Source of the DNA: Verrucomicrobiota bacterium | Lineage (GTDB): Bacteria; Verrucomicrobiota; Verrucomicrobiia; Limisphaerales; SIBE01 | Direction: 5' to 3' | NCBI GenBank assembly: GCA_016209525.1 | Contig: JACQWK010000623.1 | Coordinates: forward strand, 1 to 46,204 | Length of the DNA stretch: 46,204 bases | Shown: positions 8,328-16,650 of the stretch, one piece after another | Position numbering within the stretch: the first letter of the stretch is position 1 | Layout of the letters: the number at the start of each line of letters is the position of its first letter | Position numbers and translations under genes: made by a program | The notes under the pieces: model-generated | Seen by the model: the letters and a program-made list of their open reading frames with translations, nothing else | Told to the model about the DNA's origin: nothing | Databases searched by the model: none

Positions 8328-11075
8328 ATGCTAATTCAACGGAGAATCCGTGCCGATATGACAGGTCGCAACTTTCAGAGTTCTAAAGTCAGAAGCCAGT
8401 TTCCGGGGTCTTTGGTGAACAGGGTCTCTTCCCCTTCACCCCGGCCCTCACGCGAAGGGAGAGGGGGGACTGTCCGCGGCGCGCTCAAAAGTCCGGCCGC
8501 ATTGGATTGTCCAAGGCGGGGAACCACGATTCCCTCTTCTTGGGGAGAGGGTCAGGGCGAGGAGAAAGCAAATGTCAAACAGCCTGAGCAGCGAAAGCGC
8601 ACAGCCGCGTCGTCAGCAGTCCTATCCTGGATATTTCACGACTTCGTAGCGCAGATTTTCAATCTGCCGTACCGCAGGCTTGCAGCCTGCACCGGCTCGA
8701 CAACTCCAAGCAACTCGCGTCATCCGACGCCATGCCGACCGCAAGTCGGCGCTACCGCAGACTTTAAGTCTGCGCTACAAGGTCTCGGAGCCACACCGGT
8801 CCGAAAGCCGTGTTCGATATCCAGGCTAGGCCTGCCGATTGCGCTCGCGCTTGGCGTCGTTTTCCTCGGCGTGCTCCGCGGCTTGGCGGAGGAGCCCCCC
8901 AAGTCGGTTCCTGAGCTGATTACGGCTCTGGATGCATCGGACAAATTCGTGCGCCGCGATGCGGCAGAGCAACTGAGCCGTTTGGGGCCGGCAGCGAAGC
9001 CCGCTGTCCCGGCTCTCGTTCGAGCGCTGGAGGATCGGGATAACGACCAACAGGTATGGTTCCAAGCCGTGACCGCGCTGGCCCGCCTGGGCCCCGACGC
9101 GGAGGAAGCCATCCCGGCCCTTGTGGAGTGGCTGGACAACGCCAAAGGCAAACGAGAACAGCGAGCCTATCGCCGGCAAGTCTGGTATCGCACCGCCTAC
9201 GCGCTTGGCCGCGTCGGGCCTGCGGCGATTCCGGCGTTGGTCAAAGCCCTGGAGCATGAGAAAACTGCTGTGCGGTCCGGAGCCGCCAAAGCGCTGGGAT
9301 TCATGGGACCGGCGGCGAAAGAAGTTATCCCGCAACTCATCGCAAAACTCAACGACTCGGAGACCGAAGTTCGCCAACAAGCGGCGGAGGCGCTTGGTCA
9401 GATGGGGCCCCACGGCTTGCCGCAACTAATCGCGGCGCTCACCGCACCCGAGACCTCAACGAGGGCAGGCGCAGCAACCGCGCTGGGGTCCATCGGATCG
9501 GGAGCCAAGGATGCGGCGTTGCCGCTCGCCGATCTTTATCAACGGGAGATCGACAACGAAGTCCGGGCGAGTGCAATCGAGAGTTTGAGCAAGCTCCGAT
9601 TCGACGCGGGGAAGTTCGTTCCCTTGCTCCTGTCGGCGCTGAAGGTCGATCACAAGAATGTCCGGCACGCTGCAATCAATGGTCTTTTGCTACTCTCGGA
9701 TCCCGAGCGAAAGGCTGTCCCCCCTTTGCTTGAGATGCTCCGCCAAGGCGATGCCGACGCCAAAGAGCAAGCCGCTTATGTCTTGGGACGCTTCGGGCCG
9801 CAGGCCAAGGCGGCTGTCCCGCTCTTGATTGACGCCGTGAAAACGTCGGGTGAAGCGCCTCCGATCTTCCCCTTCTCTGACGCCATCGTTCAGATCGGGC
9901 CGCCGGCGGTTCCGTTGCTGCTCCAAACCTTGAGCAGCCAGAAAATCGAAGCCGTGAAAGCAGGGCATTGGACGGTGCGTTGCTTGACTGCGATCGGTGA
10001 GCTGGCTGTGACGGAATTGATTCAGGCCCTGAATGACAAAAGCCCTCCAGTCCGGCTGGCCGCTATCGAGGTGCTTAAGGCAATGAAATCGAGCGCCAAC
10101 GCTTCCGAGGAGCCGTTGTTGAAGCTTGTTCACGATCCCAGTCCGGAAGTGCGAGCGGGCGCGTTGAACGCGCTCGGCACCGTCAGTTCTCGACGGCAGT
10201 CGTTGGTCCCGAAGTTCGTGGAGGCGCTCAAGGATGACTCACCACAAGTTCGTTCGGCGGCCGCGTCGGCTTTGGCCAGCGTGGGGCCCGATGCGAAAGC
10301 CGCGATCAAACCGCTCGTCGAGGCCTTGACCGACCTTGATGCTTCGGTTCAAGAGGGCGCCGTCAAAGCCGTGGGAGCCATCGGGCCCGAAGCAGAATCG
10401 GCGGTGCCAGTGCTGACGGCCGCGTTGAAGACGGGCGACCGCACGCTTCAAACGGAGCTCATTCGCAGTCTGGGCAAAATCGGTCCCGCTTCCGCGTCGG
10501 CCGTCCCGCACTTGATTCAATTCAGCGACGACCCAAGCAAAGATATTCGCGCCGCCCTTTTTGCGACGCTGGGCCAAATTGGGTCTGCCGGAAAAGCCAG
10601 TTCACCCGTGTTGTTAAGAGCCGTGCAGGATGCGGATTCAGAAATCCGCGCGAACGCAATCGGCGCCATTGCCAAAATCGAATCGGATGCGAAGACAGTC
10701 TTGCCGATTCTGGAGGAAGCGCTGTCGGATGAAGCGCATCGAGTGCGCAAGGCGGCCACCGAAGCGTTGGGCAAACTCGGCGAGGCCGCGGAAGAGGCCG
10801 TGCCGAAGCTTGTTTCACTCTTGAAGAGCGATGAGGATCGTCCGGCGGCGCTTGACGCCCTCCGTCAGATCCGAGTCAAGGCTGTTCCGCTCTTGATCGA
10901 GGCTCTGGCCAACGGAGACCCCTCCGTCCGCCTCTTCGCGTGCGAAGCCTTGGGGCGCCTCGGTTCCAAGGCCAAGGATGCGGTAGAACCATTGCGCAAA
11001 GCGCTGAACGACGATTACGACATCGTCCGGCGCCAAGCGCGCTCCGCCCTGCGCCGGATTGAGGACGAAGGGTGA
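8328..11075 (+). CDS. Secreted HEAT-repeat protein (start uncertain, N-terminus repeat-derived)
   Basis: From about residue 185 to the end the protein consists of roughly 20 HEAT/PBS-lyase-like repeats of about 37 residues. A typical unit reads LGxxGPxAxxAVPxLIxAL followed by VRxxAAxAL. Such solenoids serve as protein-binding scaffolds; no catalytic motif is visible. Just before the repeats lies a signal-peptide-like segment, LPIALALGVVFLGVLRGLAEE, near 8830-8895. Upstream of it the frame is filled by the two palindromic repeat blocks at 8427-8570 and 8637-8779. The usual ATG/GTG starts are missing near the signal segment; in-frame ATGs lie at 8328 and 8358, and the frame is open from a TTG at 8295. 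Either the protein really carries about 165 repeat-derived residues or translation starts at an unusual codon close to 8800. Confidence 0.8.
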   Translation: MLIQRRIRADMTGRNFQSSKVRSQFPGSLVNRVSSPSPRPSREGRGGTVRGALKSPAALDCPRRGTTIPSSWGEGQGEEKANVKQPEQRKRTAASSAVLSWIFHDFVAQIFNLPYRRLAACTGSTTPSNSRHPTPCRPQVGATADFKSALQGLGATPVRKPCSISRLGLPIALALGVVFLGVLRGLAEEPPKSVPELITALDASDKFVRRDAAEQLSRLGPAAKPAVPALVRALEDRDNDQQVWFQAVTALARLGPDAEEAIPALVEWLDNAKGKREQRAYRRQVWYRTAYALGRVGPAAIPALVKALEHEKTAVRSGAAKALGFMGPAAKEVIPQLIAKLNDSETEVRQQAAEALGQMGPHGLPQLIAALTAPETSTRAGAATALGSIGSGAKDAALPLADLYQREIDNEVRASAIESLSKLRFDAGKFVPLLLSALKVDHKNVRHAAINGLLLLSDPERKAVPPLLEMLRQGDADAKEQAAYVLGRFGPQAKAAVPLLIDAVKTSGEAPPIFPFSDAIVQIGPPAVPLLLQTLSSQKIEAVKAGHWTVRCLTAIGELAVTELIQALNDKSPPVRLAAIEVLKAMKSSANASEEPLLKLVHDPSPEVRAGALNALGTVSSRRQSLVPKFVEALKDDSPQVRSAAASALASVGPDAKAAIKPLVEALTDLDASVQEGAVKAVGAIGPEAESAVPVLTAALKTGDRTLQTELIRSLGKIGPASASAVPHLIQFSDDPSKDIRAALFATLGQIGSAGKASSPVLLRAVQDADSEIRANAIGAIAKIESDAKTVLPILEEALSDEAHRVRKAATEALGKLGEAAEEAVPKLVSLLKSDEDRPAALDALRQIRVKAVPLLIEALANGDPSVRLFACEALGRLGSKAKDAVEPLRKALNDDYDIVRRQARSALRRIEDEG
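8427..8570. repeat. Composite CCCTCACCCCGGCCCTC palindrome, read in frame
   Basis: An imperfect palindrome: its left half reads CTTCACCCCGGCCCTC followed by GGGAGAGG, and its right half contains CCCTCTTCTTGGGGAGAGGG and AGGGCGAGGAG. The left half is closely related to the minus-strand sequence at 22783-22821. Both are translated in the same frame (SPRPSREGRG here, SPRPSSEERG there). It lies in the upstream part of the HEAT protein frame. Confidence 0.7.
8637..8779. repeat. GTAGCGCAGATTTTCAATCTGC palindromic repeat (composite)
   Basis: Outer arms at 8646-8667 and 8757-8778 pair at 18 of 22 positions. Between them are two smaller palindromes, GCAGGCTTGCAGCCTGC and CCGACCGCAAGTCGG. A partial copy of the left arm occurs on the minus strand at 22981-23018 (28 of 33 bases shared). 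The element is read in frame as part of the HEAT protein N-terminus, with a translation containing FVAQIFNLPYRRLAA. Confidence 0.75.
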
Positions 11076-11116
11076 AGCTGCCTCGTTGCCTTCGTGCCCT
11101 TCTGTGAAAAAACAAC

Positions 11117-11950
11117 TCAGCCGGATTTGGCGTGAGCGAAGTAAGGCGCGGCACAGGTCGAAGCTGGCCAATGGCGTTTCACGTACAGGAAAAACCACGG
11201 AACAGCGATCATTCCAAGAATCGGCGCAGCTTGAAGCGGAATGGTCGCGAAACCGGCAGCTCTCAGCATTGTTCCGACGCCATTCACGCACATGTGCAAC
11301 GCGACACACAACGGGAGAGATTGTGTTTGCAGATAGAGCAGGCCGAAGAACAAACCTGCACACGCGGCCGCCGGCATCCGATTGTCGAGATGAAAAGCAC
11401 CAAAAATGAGCGAACTGGCGATCAGCCCTTTTCGAGCGCCAAACCGCACCGCCAATCGATTCAGCATGATTCCTCTGAAGACAAACTCCTCGAAGATTGG
11501 CACGTATCCTACGTCGGAAATAATCTGACCCAATTGGACTAAGCGAGGCGGCTGATCAAACGGCCCATCCTCTTTCCCCGAACCGGATGGCCATAAGGGA
11601 AGCGTTGGCACCAGTGAGCTCGCTTGGTAGAGCGCCCAGGCGCCGACGAAGAAGAGTGTCACGAGCGGCAACAACATCCATAACGACGTGAGGAACTGGG
11701 TCCTAGAAGGAGTGGGTCCGACCAGCCGCCTCAAGTCAACGCCTTGGTGTCTGGCGATCCCGAGCAAGCAAAGCATGAGCAAGCTCCGCCAGCAAAGGTT
11801 AATTGCCATCGACCTCCATGGACCCTTCTCCATATCCATGAGAACGTTGACGAACAGCTCACTGGCGACCAGCGCATAGCAGAAAAGGACCAACACCATC
11901 CAAATGCGGATGTTTGAGAACGGATTCTCGGCGTCCGAAATAGGAGCCAT
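11117..11950 (-). CDS. CPBP family intramembrane glutamic endopeptidase
   Basis: An integral membrane protein of the CPBP (Abi/CAAX protease-like, Rce1-related) family. Counted from the upstream ATG at 12007, the motifs are EEFVFRG (E173, E174, R178), FGAFH (H206) and HMCVN (H238, N242), which match the three conserved catalytic motifs of the family. About seven or eight membrane segments are visible. The start at 11950 (MAPISDAEN) is chosen because the first membrane segment follows closely; the ATG at 12007 would add 19 polar residues. The gene is divergent from the CRTAC1-like gene at 12085. Bacterial members have roles in prenyl-protein-like processing, bacteriocin immunity or unknown processes; nothing here points to a substrate. 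Confidence 0.88.
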   Translation of the reverse strand: MAPISDAENPFSNIRIWMVLVLFCYALVASELFVNVLMDMEKGPWRSMAINLCWRSLLMLCLLGIARHQGVDLRRLVGPTPSRTQFLTSLWMLLPLVTLFFVGAWALYQASSLVPTLPLWPSGSGKEDGPFDQPPRLVQLGQIISDVGYVPIFEEFVFRGIMLNRLAVRFGARKGLIASSLIFGAFHLDNRMPAAACAGLFFGLLYLQTQSLPLCVALHMCVNGVGTMLRAAGFATIPLQAAPILGMIAVPWFFLYVKRHWPASTCAAPYFAHAKSG

Positions 11951-12084
11951 AAGCTGTGCCGTTTCGAGTTGGACTGGCGTTCGCAGCGAGCATAACACGA
12001 CCTCCATGGGTCAGGGTAGCGCCGATTGGCGTTGATTCACAGCCGAACTCGGCGTTCAATCTCATCCAGGACGAGCCCTGTAGA

Positions 12085-13692
12085 ATGTCACGATTCTATT
12101 CCATCTTTTTCGCGCTTGCCGCTGCAGCCATCCTTGTCGCATCGGAAAACACACCCATTCGCTTCTCAGATCGCACCAAGGAAGCCGGCCTCCAGCAGCC
12201 ACTCTCAGGCATGCTGGGCCATGGCGGAGCCTGGGGGGATTTCGATGGCGACGGAAAAATCGATCTGTTCGTCGGCGGCTTTTGCGATCGGCCAAACGCA
12301 GAGTACGCGCCCGCGCCGGGACCGGTCCCCAACCGCCTGTTCCGAAATCTCGGAGACGGGCGCTTCGAATGGGCACAGCGCACGGCAGTCGAAACGCGCG
12401 CCCGCGCCAGTGGGGCGGTCTTCGCCGATCTGGACAACAACGGAACTCTGGAGCTCTATGTCGCCAACAACGCGCAACGGCAATCGCGCCGCGCCGACGA
12501 GCCGCAACGCTCCGCGCAATTGAAGCACAGCCAGCTCTTCAACAACGAAGACGGAAAGTTCAGGGATTTTTCAGCGGCAAGCGGCGCCTGTCCGGACGGG
12601 CTTTTCACAGCACGCAACGTCGGCTTGCTCGACTACAATCGCGACGGTTTACTCGATTTGTTTTTGGTGGAGGACAAGTTCAGCCGAGGCGGCCAGGGAC
12701 CGAGGTCTGTTTTGATGAAAAACCGAGGCGGCCTCAAATTCCAGGCAGCAAACCGAGAGACCGGTTTGCCGGATGACATCTTTGGTTTGGGATTGGCAGT
12801 GGCCGACCTTAACGAGGACAATCGACCGGATTTTCTTGTGGGACATCCCAACCGGCTTTTCCTCAGCCAGAGCGACGGCACGTTCCGAGAGGCGACGGAG
12901 CTTCAGGCCATCTTCCGTCAGACGCCGTTGGATGGCGAGGATTGGCCCTGCGGCGTTGCCTTCGGCGATCTCAATCGGGACGGCCAGCCTGACTTGGTGA
13001 TCAGCGTCCATTACAGAATTGCCCGGAACCGAGTCTTCCTAAATGGAGGATTGAACCAGGGCATTCCTCAATTTCGGGACGTGACTCGAGAGGTTGGCCT
13101 GGAGGAGAGCGTCCCGGTCAAATGCCCGCACGTTGAAGTGCAGGATTTCGATAATGACGGCTGGCCGGATATTTATCTCTCGGCGGCCTGGCTGGAACAG
13201 GGCCAAGTCATTCCGCTCATCTACCGGAACGCGGGGCTGCGCGATGGCCTGCCGCGATTTGCTCCGCCTCGTCCGGTCAGCAGTTCGATGGTCTATTTCC
13301 CCGCCGGACCTTCCGGCGATTTTGACAACGACGGCCGCCTGGACCTGTTTCTGGTCAACTGGTTTTCCGACAATCACTCTCGACTGCTGCGTAATGAGAC
13401 TCCGCGGAACAACTGGCTGCAAGTGCGAGTGAGCGGGACGACTTTCAACCGCATGGGCATCGGCGCAAAAATTCGTGTGCTGAGGTCTGCCAAGACTCGA
13501 TCTGCCGGAAAGCTCCTCGGCTATCAGGAGGTCGCCGTCGGTTATGGCTATGCCAGCGGCCAGCCGGCCCTTTGCCATTTTGGCTTGGGAGATGAGACGG
13601 AGGTTGACCTGCAGATCATCTTTCCGAATGGCGCCAAAGTTGAGCGCGCCGGAGTGAAAGCAAACCAACTGTTGAAGATCACGGAACCATGA
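12085..13692 (+). CDS. Secreted CRTAC1-like FG-GAP repeat protein with ASPIC/UnbV domain
   Basis: A predicted secreted beta-propeller. The start at 12085 (MSRFYSIFFALAAAAILVAS) gives a clean signal peptide; the frame is open upstream to 11956, but that part looks non-coding. Calcium-loop motifs recur along the chain, such as DFDGDGKIDLF, DLDNNGTLELYV, DYNRDGLLDLF, DLNRDGQPDLV, DFDNDGWPDIY and DFDNDGRLDLF. The final 80 or so residues resemble ASPIC/UnbV. It is related in domain plan to the anchored protein at 1150-3057 but has a cleavable signal instead of an anchor. Its stop overlaps the sialidase start by four bases (ATGA), so the two are probably translated as a pair, which suggests a joint extracellular role, perhaps glycan binding and cleavage (inference). 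Confidence 0.88.
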   Translation: MSRFYSIFFALAAAAILVASENTPIRFSDRTKEAGLQQPLSGMLGHGGAWGDFDGDGKIDLFVGGFCDRPNAEYAPAPGPVPNRLFRNLGDGRFEWAQRTAVETRARASGAVFADLDNNGTLELYVANNAQRQSRRADEPQRSAQLKHSQLFNNEDGKFRDFSAASGACPDGLFTARNVGLLDYNRDGLLDLFLVEDKFSRGGQGPRSVLMKNRGGLKFQAANRETGLPDDIFGLGLAVADLNEDNRPDFLVGHPNRLFLSQSDGTFREATELQAIFRQTPLDGEDWPCGVAFGDLNRDGQPDLVISVHYRIARNRVFLNGGLNQGIPQFRDVTREVGLEESVPVKCPHVEVQDFDNDGWPDIYLSAAWLEQGQVIPLIYRNAGLRDGLPRFAPPRPVSSSMVYFPAGPSGDFDNDGRLDLFLVNWFSDNHSRLLRNETPRNNWLQVRVSGTTFNRMGIGAKIRVLRSAKTRSAGKLLGYQEVAVGYGYASGQPALCHFGLGDETEVDLQIIFPNGAKVERAGVKANQLLKITEP

Positions 13693-14972
13693 ATCCACGC
13701 CAGCAACTTCCGCTAAGCGTTGCCCCGAGACTTTCCATCAACCTCAAGGTGGGGCGAGACTCCTGTCGAGCGGCCAAGCTCACCAGGCGGAGAAGCGTCT
13801 CCAAAACACCTCCTTCTTACGTCGGCGGCTGCGGTTCACGGACCGGTCGCCTAGCTCTGGTCTGGGTCCAAGTTTTCTTGTCGATTGCCCGTACGGCTCC
13901 GGCCCAAGATTTGAAAGGCGTCCGGGAAACCGACGTCTTCGTGAGCGGGCAGCAAGGCTACCACACCTATCGCATCCCCTCGATCATCGTCACGCAGAAA
14001 GGCACCCTGCTCGCGTTCAGCGAAGGCCGAAAGCGCGGCACGAGCGACACCGGCGACATCGACTTGGTGGTGAAGCGAAGTTTCGATAACGGGAAAACCT
14101 GGCGCGACCCGCAAGTCCTCTGGGATGACGGAGCGAACACGTGCGGCAATCCTTGTCCGGTGGTGGACCGAGACACCGGCACGATCTGGTTGTTGCTCAC
14201 TCACAACCTCGGTGTGGACCGCGAGGCGCAAATTGTCGATGGCACCAGCAAAGGCTCGCGCACAGCCTGGATGACCAAGAGCACGGACGATGGAGCGACT
14301 TGGGAAAAGCCGGTTGAGATCACGAAGGACGTGAAAGCCACCAACTGGACCTGGTATGCGACCGGTCCGGGAATCGGCATTCAGTTGAAGAACGGACGTC
14401 TGGTAATCCCTTGCGACAACAAGGTCGCAGTCACTCAAGCGCGGCAGTCGCACATCATTTACAGTGACGACCACGGTGCCACTTGGAAGCTCGGCGGTGT
14501 GGTCGGGCCGAACTGCAATGAATCGCAAATCGTCGAACTCCCGGATGGTGCGTTGATGTTGAACATGCGCAGTTATCAGGCGAACAACCGCCGGCTGATT
14601 TCAATCAGCAAGGATGGCGGCTTGACCTGGTCGAAGCCGTGGGAGGATCCGGTGTTGATCGAACCGGTGTGCCAAGCCAGCATTCTGCGCTTCTCGAGCG
14701 GCTTCCAGGCTCAGCGGGATCTTCTGCTCTTTTCAAATCCGGCCAGCACGAAACGAGAGAAAATGACCGTGCGGCTGAGTTACGACCAGGGCAAGACCTG
14801 GCCGGTGAGCAAACAACTTTATGCAGGGCGAGCTGCCTACTCGTGTTTGACGGTTCTGCCCGATGGCAACATCGGTTGCCTGTACGAGCGCGGCGAGAAT
14901 TCCGCCTACGAGAAAATCACTCTGGCCGTCTTCCCACTCCGATGGCTCGAAAGTGCGGCCAGACAGGATTGA
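13689..14972 (+). CDS. Exo-alpha-sialidase / BNR repeat protein
   Basis: A glycoside hydrolase of the bacterial neuraminidase type, predicted to be exported and to remove terminal sialic acids or related sugars. The YRIP motif (HTYRIPSIIV) carries the arginine that binds the substrate carboxylate, and it is followed by GTLLAFSEGRKR. Five Asp-boxes are visible: SFDNGKTW, STDDGATW, SDDHGATW, SKDGGLTW and SYDQGKTW. The domain runs from about residue 78 to the end. A signal-like segment lies at residues 54-73 (LALVWVQVFLSIARTAPAQ). The first 53 residues are unusual: they are basic and encoded by two palindromic repeat pieces at 13748-13771 and 13809-13845. The start ATG overlaps the upstream stop, so translation probably does begin here, leaving an abnormally long leader before the signal segment. 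Confidence 0.87.
   Translation: MNPRQQLPLSVAPRLSINLKVGRDSCRAAKLTRRRSVSKTPPSYVGGCGSRTGRLALVWVQVFLSIARTAPAQDLKGVRETDVFVSGQQGYHTYRIPSIIVTQKGTLLAFSEGRKRGTSDTGDIDLVVKRSFDNGKTWRDPQVLWDDGANTCGNPCPVVDRDTGTIWLLLTHNLGVDREAQIVDGTSKGSRTAWMTKSTDDGATWEKPVEITKDVKATNWTWYATGPGIGIQLKNGRLVIPCDNKVAVTQARQSHIIYSDDHGATWKLGGVVGPNCNESQIVELPDGALMLNMRSYQANNRRLISISKDGGLTWSKPWEDPVLIEPVCQASILRFSSGFQAQRDLLLFSNPASTKREKMTVRLSYDQGKTWPVSKQLYAGRAAYSCLTVLPDGNIGCLYERGENSAYEKITLAVFPLRWLESAARQD
13748..13845. repeat. Two repeat fragments inside the sialidase 5' end
   Basis: The piece at 13748-13771 begins GGTGGGGCGAGACTCC and matches the palindrome arm near 25981-26004 except for one extra T. The piece at 13809-13845 contains TTACGTCGGC and CTGCGGTTCAC and matches 27896-27928 apart from a 3-base gap and a few substitutions. 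Both are read in frame as the start of the sialidase. Confidence 0.7.
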
Positions 14973-15013
14973 GACCAATCCGCTCAAAGAATGAATCCAA
15001 TAACGGAACATCG

Positions 15014-16429
15014 ATGAACAGGCCAAGCCTCCTTCAACCGTCAACGTTGCGCCTCAAAGCTAGCCGTCTGCTTCAGCCACTATGCTTGGCGGTCGCGCTG
15101 TTCGTTGCCATGTTCCTGCCCGCCGGCGCGGAAGGCCAAACGAGAAACACAACCCGCGCGAGGGAAGAGGTGATCTATCCGCCCGTCCTGCCTGGCGGGC
15201 GTGAAGTGGTGACCGACGGATCGGAAGCCTTTCTCCGCGCTCCAAAGACGATCAAAAGCGAGGTGACGATCTCGAAGGTGGTCCCAACGATCGATTTCAT
15301 GTTCTATCCGAATCAAAGTTATCCCGGGAAGCCTTGGTCAGCTTGGGGCGACAGCCTTGCCATCCTCGGCAAATATTACGCCTCGATCGGCGATCATCTG
15401 GCGCCAGGTGGGAATGCTTTCGTTTACGAATACGATCCTGGCGCGAAAAGGTTCCGCCAGTTGGTCAACTTGAAAGAATTCCTCAATCTTCCGGAGGGCC
15501 AATACACGCCCGGCAAGATTCATGGCCGGCTTGATATGGGCCGCGACGGGTGGCTTTACTTCGCCACTCACCGAGGTTCTCCCAAAGTCACCACGGACGC
15601 CTATGGTTATCTCGGCGACTGGATCATCCGGCATCATCCAGTCCAAGGAAAAACAGAGATTGTCTCGCATGCGCCGGTTCCGAAACATGCGATTCCCGCG
15701 AGTGTGCTGGACTCCGTTCATTTGATCTTCTACGGCGGCACCGCTCCCGGTGCTGATAGCCCCGACCAGCGAATTCAGTTCCTGGCTTACGACACCGCCG
15801 CGCGCAAGCCGCTCTACACCGGCCCAGGCGGTCCAGCTCGCTGCATGATATTCGCCAGATCCACCGGGCGTGTCTATTTCACCGAGGGAGAAGATGACGC
15901 CGGCCAATTATGGCGCTATGACCCGTCCAAAGGAGACCGGCCTGAAAAGATTAATGCTTCGATCGGTTTGCGAGCCGCCAGCGAGGAAACTGCGGACGGC
16001 TTCGTCTATACGGTGTCGTCAGGCCAACGCGGATCCGAAGCGATTTTGTATTCCTTCAACACGAAAACCGAAGAGGTCCTCACGCTTGGCGCGGCTGCGG
16101 TTGGAACCCAGAATTACATCACGTCGCTGGATGTTGATCCGAGTGGAAATTACCTTTACTACGTGCCCGGTGCCCACGGAGGGAGCGAGCAGGATGGTTC
16201 ACCGGTGGTGCAGTTCGACGTGAAGACGATGCGAAAGAAGGTGATCGCATTTCTGCACCCGTTCTACACGGACAAATACGGTTGCACGCTTAAAGGAACC
16301 TTCAGTTCGGCAGTCGATCCCAAAAGCGACAAACTCTACATCACGTGGAACAACAGCCGAGGCGGAAGGGCGTGGGATTCTTGCGTCCTCACCGTCATCC
16401 ACATCCCCGCGTCGGAACGGAGCCGTTAG
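15014..16429 (+). CDS. Secreted hypothetical protein, probable beta-propeller
   Basis: A 471-residue protein that I cannot assign to a named family. The ATG at 15014 is followed by a basic stretch and a hydrophobic core (LCLAVALFVAMFLPAGA) with likely cleavage near AEGQ, a signal peptide. The frame is open further upstream, but that part overlaps the sialidase and is not coding. The mature part has repeated beta-strand-like units (GWLYFATHRG, GRVYFTEGEDD, GNYLYYVPGAHGG, DKLYITWNN) with Tyr/Gly/Asp patterns typical of SMP-30, Kelch or quinoprotein-like propellers. It follows the sialidase by 41 bases on the same strand and may belong to the same transcription unit. The neighbourhood suggests a role outside the cell with the propeller and the sialidase, but no catalytic residue can be named. 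Confidence 0.75.
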   Translation: MNRPSLLQPSTLRLKASRLLQPLCLAVALFVAMFLPAGAEGQTRNTTRAREEVIYPPVLPGGREVVTDGSEAFLRAPKTIKSEVTISKVVPTIDFMFYPNQSYPGKPWSAWGDSLAILGKYYASIGDHLAPGGNAFVYEYDPGAKRFRQLVNLKEFLNLPEGQYTPGKIHGRLDMGRDGWLYFATHRGSPKVTTDAYGYLGDWIIRHHPVQGKTEIVSHAPVPKHAIPASVLDSVHLIFYGGTAPGADSPDQRIQFLAYDTAARKPLYTGPGGPARCMIFARSTGRVYFTEGEDDAGQLWRYDPSKGDRPEKINASIGLRAASEETADGFVYTVSSGQRGSEAILYSFNTKTEEVLTLGAAAVGTQNYITSLDVDPSGNYLYYVPGAHGGSEQDGSPVVQFDVKTMRKKVIAFLHPFYTDKYGCTLKGTFSSAVDPKSDKLYITWNNSRGGRAWDSCVLTVIHIPASERSR

Positions 16430-16458
16430 CACCACAGCAACACTTTGCTCCGGCGCGC

Positions 16459-16552
16459 GGCCTTCCAGGCCGCGGTGGCTGGGAAAAGTCGGCGGGATTG
16501 TAGGACCGACCGAGCCTATTGCCCAAGCGGACGCACTGCGGCCTGGAAGGCC
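16459..16552. repeat. Inverted repeat GGCCTTCCAGGCCGC
   Basis: Perfect 15-base arms at 16459-16473 and 16538-16552 enclose 64 bases. This element fills much of the 221-base gap between two convergent genes, so it could help end both transcripts, though no T-tract is present. I saw no gene in the rest of the gap. Confidence 0.75.
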
Positions 16553-16650
16553 CCAGGATGTGTCGCTGAACTGGAACGGAGTGGAATCCGTCCTTACTGA
16601 CAACGCGGCAGGGCGCAGGCTTCCCGCCGTTCCAAACGGACCGCGAGCAC

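Noticed and set aside
8572-8650. ATG with a strong GAGGAG ribosome binding site upstream of the HEAT protein, in another frame
   Set aside because: The frame reads only 25 codons to a stop and the GAGGAG is part of the palindromic repeat; a remnant of the original start is possible but cannot be shown.
11132-11542. Plus-strand frame opposite the CPBP protease gene
   Set aside because: The minus-strand product has all three catalytic motifs of its family; the plus-strand frame has none.
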